Shown one piece after another: positions 13,594 through 20,440 of a DNA stretch of 21,357 nt; the stretch's first letter is position 1, and each line of letters starts with the position of its first letter. The stretch is from positions 1 to 21,357 of the forward strand of contig JASEHP010000009.1 of assembly GCA_030018605.1 (NCBI GenBank), read 5' to 3'. The notes beneath the pieces are model-generated. The model was not told where the DNA came from. It was given only the letters and a program-made list of their open reading frames with translations, and did not search any database. A program made the position numbers and the translations under genes. This stretch comes from Thermodesulfovibrionales bacterium (GTDB lineage: Bacteria > Nitrospirota > Thermodesulfovibrionia > Thermodesulfovibrionales > UBA1546).

Positions 13594-14904
13594 ATGGGAG
13601 TCCTTTCAAATTTTCAGAATATATTTAGAGTCCCCGAGTTAAAAAACAGGGTTCTCTTTACGCTCGCACTCCTTATTGTATACAGGATAGGAGGCCATAT
13701 CCCGACCCCAGGAATAAACGGCGAGGAGCTAAGCAAATTCCTTGCTGAAAGCGGCGCCGGCGCTCTTATGGGGTTTTTTGATATGTTTTCAGGCGGAGCG
13801 CTTTCAAGGGTTACCATATTTGCCCTTGGGATTATGCCTTATATAAGCGCCTCAATTATTTTTCAGCTCCTGACAGTTGTTATACCTGCAATCGGTAAGC
13901 TTGCCAAAGAGGGAGAGGCCGGAAGAAAGAAGATAACAAGATATACGAGATACGCAACAGTAGTTATTGCAGCAATACAGTCTTTGGGAATATCCGTCGG
14001 TCTTGAGAGCATGGCAGGAGGCGCTTTTATACAGAGTCCTGGATGGTCATTCAGGCTGCTTACTATGATAACACTTACGTCAGGGACAGCATTCATAATG
14101 TGGCTTGGAGAACAGATTACAGAAAGAGGAATAGGCAACGGCATATCTCTTGTAATTTTCGCAGGCATAGTCGCGCAACTTCCGAATGCGGTAATCAGCA
14201 CCTTTCAACTGTTAAAAGCTGGAGGGCTTTCAATCTTCTTTGTAATATTTTTACTGGCGATGATGGTTGCAGTTATCGGCGTGATTATATTTATTGAGAG
14301 AGGGCAGAGAAAGATACCTGTTCAGTATGCAAAGCGGCTTGTCGGACGCAAGATATACGGCGGCCAGAGCACTCATCTGCCTTTGAAGGTAAACACATCA
14401 GGCGTTATTCCGCCCATATTTGCATCTTCCATAATAATGTTCCCTGCGACCATCGCAGGTTTTATAGCAATCCCGTGGGTTCAGGGCATAGCAAAGCAAC
14501 TTTCTCCCGGCACTATTTTTTATACAATGCTCTACGTTAGCATGATATTCTTTTTTGCTTATTTTTACACTGCAATTGTGTTTAACCCTGTGGATATAGC
14601 GGACAATCTTAAAAAATATGGGGGATACATTCCTGGCATAAGGCCGGGACAGAAGACATCGGAATACATTTACAGGGTTATGTCGAGATTAACATTTGTC
14701 GGCGCAGTATATCTTGCTGTTGTATGCATTATTCCGGAGATTCTTATAAGCAGATTCAATGTTCCTTTTTACTTTGGAGGCACTTCACTCCTGATTGTTG
14801 TCGGAGTTGCCCTTGACACCGTGTCACAGATTGAGTCGCATCTGGTTACCCGCTCATACGAAGGGTTTTTAAAGAAGGGCAGGATAAAGGGCAGGAGAGG
14901 ATAG
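13594..14904 (+). CDS. secY: protein translocase subunit SecY
   Basis: SecY, the membrane pore of the Sec translocon; 436 aa with about ten hydrophobic segments. Conserved features include VYRIGGHIPTPGI in the first segment, the plug-region glycine-rich stretch (FFDMFSGGALSRVTIFALGI), GNGISLVIFAGI, the cytoplasmic loop IERGQRKIPVQYAKR and the KYGGYIPGIRPG loop. The C-terminus SYEGFLKKGRIKGRRG is basic and cytoplasmic. The ATG at 13594 has no Shine-Dalgarno, as the repeat element reaches it. map follows after 19 bp without an intervening adk. Confidence 0.96.
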   Translation: MGVLSNFQNIFRVPELKNRVLFTLALLIVYRIGGHIPTPGINGEELSKFLAESGAGALMGFFDMFSGGALSRVTIFALGIMPYISASIIFQLLTVVIPAIGKLAKEGEAGRKKITRYTRYATVVIAAIQSLGISVGLESMAGGAFIQSPGWSFRLLTMITLTSGTAFIMWLGEQITERGIGNGISLVIFAGIVAQLPNAVISTFQLLKAGGLSIFFVIFLLAMMVAVIGVIIFIERGQRKIPVQYAKRLVGRKIYGGQSTHLPLKVNTSGVIPPIFASSIIMFPATIAGFIAIPWVQGIAKQLSPGTIFYTMLYVSMIFFFAYFYTAIVFNPVDIADNLKKYGGYIPGIRPGQKTSEYIYRVMSRLTFVGAVYLAVVCIIPEILISRFNVPFYFGGTSLLIVVGVALDTVSQIESHLVTRSYEGFLKKGRIKGRRG

Positions 14905-14908
14905 TTTT

Positions 14909-14922
14909 CAAAATTCAAAATG
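14909..14922 (+). repeat. two heptad words in the secY-map gap
   Basis: CAAAATT (14909-14915) and CAAAATG (14916-14922) fill nearly the whole 19-bp gap between the secY stop and the map ATG at 14924. Both fit the HAAARTT/CAAAATG heptads of the larger spacers, so this looks like a minimal, one-armed member. It leaves no Shine-Dalgarno for map. Confidence 0.5.
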
Positions 14923-14923
14923 A

Positions 14924-15670
14924 ATGATTGTCATAAAGACTCATGAGGAGATTGAGAAGATGGCTCATGCCTGTAAAATAGTTGCCGAGGTAATGGAAGA
15001 TCTGAAGGCATTTGTGAAGCCCGGCATTACAACAAAAGAGATAGAAATGTTTGCGGAAGAAAAAATAATTTCAAAGGGCGGGACGCCCGCATTTAAAGGA
15101 TACAGGGGATACCCTGCCAGTATTTGTACGTCTGTGAATAATCAGGTTGTTCACGGGATCCCCTCTCGTGTGAGGCTTAATGGAGGGGATGTGTTAAGCA
15201 TAGACCTTGGAGTCTATCGGGATGGTTTTTATGGAGACGGGGCAGTTACAATGCCTGTTGGCGAGGTAAGCCTGCTTGCAAAAAAACTTTTGAAGGTAAC
15301 AGAGGAAGCCCTTTATAAGGGGATAGATAAAGCAACGCCCCGCAACAGGGTTTCGGATATATCATCTGCCATTGAGAATTATGTTGAGGCAAACGGTTTT
15401 TCCGTAGTGAAGGCATTTGTCGGCCATGGGATTGGGATGTCGCTTCATGAAGAGCCTCAGATCCCGAATTTTGGCATCGCAGGGCAGGGACCGAGACTAA
15501 AGGAAGGCATGACCCTTGCCATTGAGCCTATGGTTAATACGGGCGGTCATGAGGTCAGCATACTTGACGATGGATGGACGGTGGTTACCATTGACGGTGG
15601 ACTCTCCGCTCACTTTGAGCATACGATTGCCATTACTGACGGAGACGCAAGAATCTTGACGAAAATATAA
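14924..15670 (+). CDS. map: methionine aminopeptidase, type I
   Basis: Removes the initiator methionine from nascent proteins whose second residue is small. It is 248 aa, a full-length type I enzyme of the pita-bread fold. Predicted dimetal ligands are D94 (SIDLG), D105 (YGDGA), H168 (GHGIG), E201 (IEPM) and E232 (HFEHT); H78 (VVHGIP) and H175 are the substrate-site histidines. There is no N-terminal zinc finger extension. The ATG at 14924 lacks a nearby Shine-Dalgarno. Its last codons contain the -35 box of the infA promoter. Confidence 0.96.
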   Translation: MIVIKTHEEIEKMAHACKIVAEVMEDLKAFVKPGITTKEIEMFAEEKIISKGGTPAFKGYRGYPASICTSVNNQVVHGIPSRVRLNGGDVLSIDLGVYRDGFYGDGAVTMPVGEVSLLAKKLLKVTEEALYKGIDKATPRNRVSDISSAIENYVEANGFSVVKAFVGHGIGMSLHEEPQIPNFGIAGQGPRLKEGMTLAIEPMVNTGGHEVSILDDGWTVVTIDGGLSAHFEHTIAITDGDARILTKI

Positions 15671-15685
15671 TATAGATGTTATACT
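15656..15685 (+). promoter_or_regulatory. internal promoter ahead of infA
   Basis: TTGACG (15656-15661) and TATACT (15680-15685) are separated by 18 bp, close to the sigma70 consensus. The start point would fall around 15691-15693, only a few bases before the infA ATG at 15696. The transcript would be nearly leaderless, which fits the absence of a Shine-Dalgarno there. It could supply infA and the alpha block independently of the upstream promoter. Confidence 0.55.
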
Positions 15686-15695
15686 TTTCAGCTAA

Positions 15696-15914
15696 ATGCC
15701 TAAAGAGGAAAATATAGAGGTAGAGGGAACGATTGTTGAAACGCTGCCCAATGCGATGTTTAGGGTAAAACTTGAGAACGGGCAGATAATCCTCGCTTAT
15801 ATTTCCGGCAAGATGAGGATGCATTTTATAAAGATACTGCCGGGTGATAAGGTTACAGTGGAGCTCTCGCCTTATGACCTTACAAAGGGCAGGATAACTT
15901 ATAGGTTTAAATAA
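15696..15914 (+). CDS. infA: translation initiation factor IF-1
   Basis: IF1, a single S1-type OB-fold that blocks the 30S A site during initiation; 72 aa, exactly the usual length. It shows IEVEGTIVETLPNAMFRVKL, ENGQIILAYISGKMRMHFIK, ILPGDKVTVELSPYDLTKGR and the ending ITYRFK. The ATG at 15696 is 25 bp after map with no Shine-Dalgarno; a promoter just upstream suggests a near-leaderless mRNA. Confidence 0.96.
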   Translation: MPKEENIEVEGTIVETLPNAMFRVKLENGQIILAYISGKMRMHFIKILPGDKVTVELSPYDLTKGRITYRFK

Positions 15915-15919
15915 GAATG

Positions 15920-15973
15920 AAAAGTTTAAAATTAAAAATTCAAAAACATGGAAATCCGGAATTTTTAATTTAA
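15920..15973 (+). repeat. heptad word-repeat hairpin between infA and rpmJ
   Basis: Left words AAAAGTT (15920), TAAAATT (15927), AAAAATT (15934), CAAAAAC (15941) fit HAAARTT. Right words AATTTTT (15960) and AATTTAA (15967-15973) are their reverse complements. TTAAAATTAAAAATT pairs with AATTTTTAATTTAA with one bulge, around a GC-containing loop (GGAAATCCGG). GAAGG, the rpmJ ribosome-binding site, follows at 15975. Confidence 0.72.
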
Positions 15974-15986
15974 CGAAGGTGAAATT

Positions 15987-16100
15987 ATGAAAGTTCGTTC
16001 ATCTGTAAAACCAATATGCGCTAAATGTAAGGCAATAAAAAGGAAGGGTGTTAGAAGAATAATATGCGAAAATCCCCGCCACAAGCAGAGGCAGGGATAA
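15987..16100 (+). CDS. rpmJ: 50S ribosomal protein L36
   Basis: L36, the smallest 50S protein; 37 aa. It begins MKVRSSVKPICAKCKAIKRK and ends CENPRHKQRQG. C11, C14, C27 and H32 form the zinc site, so this is the cysteine-containing form. GAAGGTG lies just upstream of the ATG. It sits between infA and rpsM, as in most spc operons, with word-repeat elements on both sides. Confidence 0.95.
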   Translation: MKVRSSVKPICAKCKAIKRKGVRRIICENPRHKQRQG

Positions 16101-16109
16101 TGAAAACAA

Positions 16110-16137
16110 TTCAAAGTTCAAAGTTCAAAGTTCAAAG
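16110..16137 (+). repeat. four perfect heptads between rpmJ and rpsM
   Basis: TTCAAAG is repeated four times without a mismatch at 16110, 16117, 16124 and 16131, and is followed by TTAAGGAG, the rpsM ribosome-binding site. Read as CAAAGTT, the word belongs to the HAAARTT heptads of other spacers. This element has no mirrored right array and so is not a hairpin. It is the least degenerate, perhaps the youngest, of the set. Confidence 0.85.
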
Positions 16138-16151
16138 TTAAGGAGCTTTTC

Positions 16152-16526
16152 ATGGCGAGAATCGCTGGTGTGGATTTACCAAAGAATGAACGGATTGAGA
16201 TAGGATTAACAAGGATATTAGGGATAGGCAGGTCTTTGTCAAAGAAAATACTGGCTGAGACAAAAGTTAATCCCAATATAAGGGTAAAAGATATCACAGA
16301 CGAAGACATTGTAAAAATAAGATCTGCCATTGACAGGGAGTATAAAGTCGAAGGCGATCTCAGACGTGAGACCACAATGGGGGTTAAAAGGCTCATGGAA
16401 ATCGGCTGTTACAGGGGCATAAGACATAAGACAGGGCTTCCTGTGAGGGGACAGAGAACAAAGACAAATGCCCGTACCCGCAGAGGGCCAAGGAAAACCA
16501 TCATGGGCAAAAAGAAGGAGGCATAG
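16152..16526 (+). CDS. rpsM: 30S ribosomal protein S13
   Basis: S13, a 30S head protein that contacts the 50S and P-site tRNA; 124 aa. MARIAGVDLPKNERIEIGLT, ILGIGRSLSKKIL (helix-hairpin-helix-like) and the basic C-terminus GIRHKTGLPVRGQRTKTNAR followed by TRRGPRKT are conserved. The ATG at 16152 is six bases after AAGGAG (16140-16145). It opens the alpha block; rpsK starts three bases after its stop. Confidence 0.96.
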   Translation: MARIAGVDLPKNERIEIGLTRILGIGRSLSKKILAETKVNPNIRVKDITDEDIVKIRSAIDREYKVEGDLRRETTMGVKRLMEIGCYRGIRHKTGLPVRGQRTKTNARTRRGPRKTIMGKKKEA

Positions 16527-16529
16527 CTG

Positions 16530-16916
16530 ATGGCTCAGCGGAAAAAGGGCGCAAGGAAAGACAGGAAACATGTAAATGTCGGAGTTGCGCATATTCAGGC
16601 AACATTTAATAATGCAATAGTATCCATAACAGACCCTATCGGGAATGTTGTTGCATGGGCAAGCGCCGGGAGTCTTGGGTTCAAGGGTTCGAGAAAAGGA
16701 ACGCCTTATGCTGCACAGATGGCAGGAGAATCAGCGGCTAAAAAGGCAATTGATGCAGGAATGAAACAGTTGGACGTTTTTGTTAAAGGGCCAGGCGCCG
16801 GAAGAGAATCAGCTGTCAGAGCATTGCAGATAGCCGGACTTGAGGTTAACCTTATAAAGGACGTTACTCCTGTTCCTCATAATGGATGTAAGCCTCCAAA
16901 GAGAAGGAGAGTTTAA
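16530..16916 (+). CDS. rpsK: 30S ribosomal protein S11
   Basis: S11, on the 30S platform near the E site; 128 aa. It shows GVAHIQATFNNAIVSITDPI, GNVVAWASAGSLGFKGSRKG, TPYAAQMAGESAAKKAIDAG and the strongly conserved ending DVTPVPHNGCKPPKRRRV. AAGGAGG lies in the rpsM 3' end, eight bases before the ATG. rpsD begins two bases after its stop. Confidence 0.97.
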   Translation: MAQRKKGARKDRKHVNVGVAHIQATFNNAIVSITDPIGNVVAWASAGSLGFKGSRKGTPYAAQMAGESAAKKAIDAGMKQLDVFVKGPGAGRESAVRALQIAGLEVNLIKDVTPVPHNGCKPPKRRRV

Positions 16917-16918
16917 AA

Positions 16919-17545
16919 GTGGCAAGATATACAGGGCCTTTATGCAGAGTGTGCCGTAGAGAAGGGGACAAACTGTTTCTCAAAGGAGACAGGTGTTTCA
17001 CTGAGAAATGTTCAGTAGAGAGGAGGAAGTATCCGCCCGGCCAGCATGGACAAAGACGCACAAAAATCTCGGATTATGGTATCCAACTCAGGGAAAAACA
17101 GAAGACAAGAAAAAGTTATGGACTTTTTGAGAAGCAGTTCAGAATATATTTTCATGAGGCAGAAAGAAGGAAGGGCGCTACAGGAGAATTACTCTTACAG
17201 CTTCTTGAACGCCGCATGGATAATGCAGTATTCAGAATGGGATTTGCGATAAACAGAAGAGAGGCAAGACAGTTTATAACGCACGGACATTTTACTGTGA
17301 ATGGGAGAATAGTAAGCATCCCTTCTTATCTTGTTAAGGCGGGAGACGTTATTGAGCTTAGGGAGAAAAGCAGAAAGATTCCGACACTGGCTGATAACAT
17401 GTCAAGGCTTGAGAATAGAGGAATTCCTGCATGGGTTGAGGTTGACAGCGCAAGCTTCAAAGGGAAAGTGCTGCATATCCCCTCCAGGGAAGAGATGCAG
17501 TTGCCTGTTCAGGAACAGTTGATAGTTGAACTTTATTCAAAGTAG
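16919..17545 (+). CDS. rpsD: 30S ribosomal protein S4
   Basis: S4, an early 16S rRNA binder and, in E. coli, the repressor of the alpha operon; 208 aa. It starts MARYTGPLCRVCRREGDKLF, and C9, C12, C26 and C31 make it the zinc-binding (C+) form. The S4 RNA-binding domain is at RRMDNAVFRMGFAINRREAR onward with HGHFTVNGRIVSIPSYLVKA. The start is GTG at 16919, with AAGGAG at 16904-16909. No alpha-operon pseudoknot was recognised upstream of rpsM. Confidence 0.96.
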   Translation: MARYTGPLCRVCRREGDKLFLKGDRCFTEKCSVERRKYPPGQHGQRRTKISDYGIQLREKQKTRKSYGLFEKQFRIYFHEAERRKGATGELLLQLLERRMDNAVFRMGFAINRREARQFITHGHFTVNGRIVSIPSYLVKAGDVIELREKSRKIPTLADNMSRLENRGIPAWVEVDSASFKGKVLHIPSREEMQLPVQEQLIVELYSK

Positions 17546-17581
17546 TTTTTTAAAAAATAAAAGAGGCGTGGGAGGCCTTAG

Positions 17582-18619
17582 ATGGATTTAAAGAAAAAAG
17601 GCTTTCAGTTACCTGAAAACAGTGAGTTTGAAGAAGAGACATTAACGAGCACCTACGGCAAGCTCGTAGCGGAGCCGTTAGAACGCGGGTTCGGGACAAC
17701 ACTCGGGAATTCCATACGGAGAGTTTTACTGTCATCCCTTGAAGGCGCGGCAGTAACAGCAGTAAAAATAACCGGCGCTGTCCATGAGCTTTCAGCCATT
17801 ACCGGCGTTAAAGAAGATGTGGTGGACATTATCCTGAACATAAAAAAGCTCAGGGTCAAGATGCATGCTGATGGAAAGCGGATTGCCACAATCAAAGTTA
17901 AAGGCCCAGGTGAAGTTAAAGGCAATGATATTCAGGTTGATTCAAGTGTTGAGATCCTTAATCCTGAACAGTTTATAGCCACCCTTGACAAAGGGGCTTC
18001 CTTTGAGGCTGAGATGTACATCAAGAAAGGCAGAGGATACGTATCAGGTGAAATTCACAAAGAAGAAGAGCTTCCTGTTGGCATGATTGCGGTGGACTCT
18101 GTTTTCAGCCCGGTCAGGAAAGTGAATTTCCGGGTTGAGAAGGCAAGAGTTGGAAGGGCAACAGACTACGACAGGCTTGTGATGGAAATATGGACGGACG
18201 GAAGTGTAACGCCTAAAAAAGCAGTCTCTCAGGCTGCGGCTATAGTTATAGGCCATATGCGTATTTTCATGCTTGAACAAGACGAGGAAAACATAGAGTT
18301 TGAAATGAGCAGCAGCGCAGCCGCTTCAGGAGATGCGCCGGCGTTTAATCCTAATCTCCTGAAGAGCGTTAATGAGATGGAGCTTTCCATAAGAGCATAT
18401 AACTGCATGAGAAATGCGGACATCAACATTATTGCAGACCTTGTTGAAAGAACGGAGACAGAGATGCTGAAGACAAAAAATTTCGGCAGGAAGTCTCTAA
18501 AAGAGATAAAGGAAATGCTTCAGAGCATGGGGCTTAATTTCGGCATGAAAGTTGACAGGGATATGCTGAGCAAGATGGCAACTTCACAAGTCAGGAGTAT
18601 AGGACAAGATGCGTCATAA
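17582..18619 (+). CDS. rpoA: DNA-directed RNA polymerase subunit alpha
   Basis: The RNA polymerase alpha subunit, 345 aa. The N-terminal assembly domain carries EPLERGFGTTLGNSIRRVLL and SSLEGAAVTAVKITGAVHEL, then DRLVMEIWTDGSVTPKKAVS. After a linker, the C-terminal domain (about residues 258-330) has ELSIRAYNCMRNADI and KTKNFGRKSLKEIKEMLQSM, the parts that contact UP elements and activators. The ATG at 17582 follows GGAGG (17571-17575). The rplQ start overlaps its last 11 bases. The 36-bp spacer before it holds only a short T6A6 dyad. Confidence 0.97.
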   Translation: MDLKKKGFQLPENSEFEEETLTSTYGKLVAEPLERGFGTTLGNSIRRVLLSSLEGAAVTAVKITGAVHELSAITGVKEDVVDIILNIKKLRVKMHADGKRIATIKVKGPGEVKGNDIQVDSSVEILNPEQFIATLDKGASFEAEMYIKKGRGYVSGEIHKEEELPVGMIAVDSVFSPVRKVNFRVEKARVGRATDYDRLVMEIWTDGSVTPKKAVSQAAAIVIGHMRIFMLEQDEENIEFEMSSSAAASGDAPAFNPNLLKSVNEMELSIRAYNCMRNADINIIADLVERTETEMLKTKNFGRKSLKEIKEMLQSMGLNFGMKVDRDMLSKMATSQVRSIGQDAS

Positions 18620-19043
18620 ATCCAGCGGAAGGTTATTCGGAAGAACGGCAAACCAGAGGAAGGCGCTTCTGAAGGGGATAGTCTCCTCGTTATTAGAGTA
18701 TCAGAGGATAGAGACAACACTTGCAAAGGCAAAGGCTGCAAAATGCATTGCAGAGAGGATTGTCACAATGGGGATAAAGGGTGACCTCCATTCAAAACGC
18801 CTTGTACTTTCATATGTTCCGAACAGGGCTGTTGTATCAAAGCTGTTCAGCGAGATTGCGCCGAGGTTCAGCGGCAGAAACGGCGGTTATCTGAGAATAG
18901 TGCAGACAAGGAACAGGGTTAATGACGGTGCGCCGATGGCTGTCCTTGAATTTATAGACTACGAGAGCATCAAGAAGCCTACAGAGGAAAAGAAGACAAA
19001 GGCAGAAAAGAAAACAGAAGAGAAGAAGGAAGAGAAAAAGTAG
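18609..19043 (+). CDS. rplQ: 50S ribosomal protein L17 with charged tail
   Basis: L17, near the tunnel exit; 144 aa, of which the first 116 or so are the conserved core: MRHKSSGRLFGRTANQRKAL, YQRIETTLAKAKAAKCIAER, PRFSGRNGGYLRIVQTRNRV and a GAPMAVLEFID ending. A C-terminal tail of about 25 residues is almost wholly Lys, Glu and Thr. Tails of this kind occur in several phyla. The ATG overlaps rpoA by 11 bases. It is the last gene of the cluster, and no intrinsic terminator is visible in the 42 bp before the convergent neighbour. Confidence 0.95.
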   Translation: MRHKSSGRLFGRTANQRKALLKGIVSSLLEYQRIETTLAKAKAAKCIAERIVTMGIKGDLHSKRLVLSYVPNRAVVSKLFSEIAPRFSGRNGGYLRIVQTRNRVNDGAPMAVLEFIDYESIKKPTEEKKTKAEKKTEEKKEEKK

Positions 19044-19085
19044 TTTTAGCTTTTAAGATAAAATTTATTGATGCTGCAAGGCAGA

Positions 19086-19883
19086 TTATTTCTTCGCTTT
19101 TTTTGCCTCTAATACCTCAGGCTTTACCTTAAGGCTCTCTTCCATCATCAGAACGTATTTCAGATATCTGAACCCGAAATTCATAAGGCTGATTTCGTTG
19201 TCTTTCAGTTTTTTGATTTCTTCTTCATCTATGTTAAAAACATCAAGGAACTTGCTGTCAAAGACGAACCGCCTGAATTTGTCGAGGTCGTAACTTGCCA
19301 TATAAAACTGTGTCTGTTTTTGGGGGTCAAGCTGTGCTTTCCCGGGGATATCTCTTCTCATAAGAATGCTTTTCCATTCCCTGTTCATCTCATCGTAAAG
19401 GCTTGCCTCCTGTTCAGCCCTCCATGATTCAACAGTCCATTCCGTGTCTTCTTCGTAACCGAGACAGTGAGGCTCCCGCACAAAGAAATAAAACTCCTCA
19501 TGCACGATTTCATTGTCTTTTTGCTTTTTGAGGGTTGCCTGGCCAATCGGATAGTATCTGCAGCTTACAGGCCTGTCCGTGTATATAGCGCATCCTTCAG
19601 GAAAACTCACAAAGGGACAGCTTCGCTTTTCATCCTTGTTCATCTTGAGATAGACATAAGGATGCGATGACTTCTCATCAATCTTTGAGAATGTATATTT
19701 TTCAAGAAACTCCTCTGACGACATTTTGAGCCTGTTCTTCAGGCGCAGAACATCATAAGGCGTGAGCATTATGTCAATGTTGCTGCAGCACCTCGTGAAA
19801 CATTTTATGTCTTTGTGGCACCTGAACTTAAATCCTGTGTTGAGGTCAAGCCTTACAGGCTCAACAACTTCCATGTTGAACAT
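19086..19883 (-). CDS. YkgJ-family cysteine-cluster protein
   Basis: A protein of 265 aa with the YkgJ (CxxCxxCC-type) metal-chelating signature. The cluster here is C22, C28, C32, C33, followed by C89 (RSCPF), C98 (EGCAIY), C108 (RPVSCRYYP) and C130 (EPHCLGY). The family is thought to bind zinc or iron; its function is unknown. The C-terminal half is helical and charged, ending EAKKAKK. I start it at 19883 (MFNMEVVEPV), behind AAAGG, because the open frame upstream overlaps the divergent gene and lacks homology. It converges on rplQ and diverges from the PPC gene. Confidence 0.85.
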   Translation of the reverse strand: MFNMEVVEPVRLDLNTGFKFRCHKDIKCFTRCCSNIDIMLTPYDVLRLKNRLKMSSEEFLEKYTFSKIDEKSSHPYVYLKMNKDEKRSCPFVSFPEGCAIYTDRPVSCRYYPIGQATLKKQKDNEIVHEEFYFFVREPHCLGYEEDTEWTVESWRAEQEASLYDEMNREWKSILMRRDIPGKAQLDPQKQTQFYMASYDLDKFRRFVFDSKFLDVFNIDEEEIKKLKDNEISLMNFGFRYLKYVLMMEESLKVKPEVLEAKKAKK

Positions 19884-19946
19884 TTTGTGAAACCTTTCTT
19901 GATTTATGGGATTTGATATTTTAACATAATTTGGCTTCTGACAGCA

Positions 19947-19955
19947 TGATATAAT
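19947..19955 (+). promoter_or_regulatory. extended -10 promoter of the PPC-domain gene
   Basis: TGATATAAT is a perfect extended -10 (TGn followed by TATAAT). No good -35 lies at the right distance, as expected for this class. The start would be near 19962, giving a 30-nt leader with GAAGGAG ahead of the ATG at 19992. The opposite strand of the same 108-bp gap must hold the promoter of the YkgJ-type gene, but I see no convincing one. Confidence 0.5.
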
Positions 19956-19991
19956 AACTCTTAGAATAAGTGATAGAAGGAGACAGGTTTT

Positions 19992-20426
19992 ATGAAGTAT
20001 CAGGTCGGCAGGGCAGGACGGGTTGTGGTTGCGCGGTTTGAAGACAAAGAGGATGTGCTTTCCAACCTCGCAGGCATAGCAAAAGAAGAGAACATAAAGG
20101 CGGCTGCTGTTTATCTTGTTGGAGGGATGCGCGAAGGGAGTATCGTTGTAGGCCCGGAGAAAGATGTCATGCCTCCTGTTCCAATGTGGAGGGAGCTTGG
20201 AGAAAGCCATGAGATTGTAGGCGTGGGCACGATATTTTATCAAGGCGATGAGCCCAGGGTGCATCTTCACGGCGCATTCGGGAAAAGGGACAATGTCAAA
20301 GTGGGATGCCTGAGGGAAAAGTCTGAGACATTTCTTGTGCTTGAGGCGGTTATTGTGGAGATAGAAGGGGTGAATGCCGTCAGGGAGCTTGATCCTGTGT
20401 CAGGGCTTGCGCTGCTGAAACTTTAA
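19992..20426 (+). CDS. PPC (DUF296) domain protein
   Basis: A single-domain PPC/DUF296 protein of 144 aa. Family features are VARFEDKEDVLSNLAGIAKE, the VYLVGGMREGSIVVGP strand, the VGVGTIFYQGDEPRVHLHGA block with its histidines and the C-terminal EAVIVEIEGV strand. In plants the domain accompanies AT-hooks in DNA-binding proteins; the free-standing bacterial forms are trimers, and the conserved histidines suggest a metal or small-ligand site, but their role is unknown. There is no AT-hook. GAAGGAG precedes the start. Confidence 0.85.
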   Translation: MKYQVGRAGRVVVARFEDKEDVLSNLAGIAKEENIKAAAVYLVGGMREGSIVVGPEKDVMPPVPMWRELGESHEIVGVGTIFYQGDEPRVHLHGAFGKRDNVKVGCLREKSETFLVLEAVIVEIEGVNAVRELDPVSGLALLKL

Positions 20427-20440
20427 GGTGGGGCAGGTGA

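Noticed and set aside
7731..16137. CRISPR arrays in the spacers
   Set aside because: Units are only 7-8 nt with no unique spacers of constant length and no cas genes; the pattern is contiguous tandem words.
17546..17581. Word-repeat element before rpoA
   Set aside because: Only a T6A6 dyad is present, with no 7- or 8-nt period.
19884..20270. Longer 394-aa version of the YkgJ-type protein
   Set aside because: The extra N-terminal part lies antisense to the PPC gene and its promoter and shows no domain; the start at 19883 has a Shine-Dalgarno-like AAAGG.
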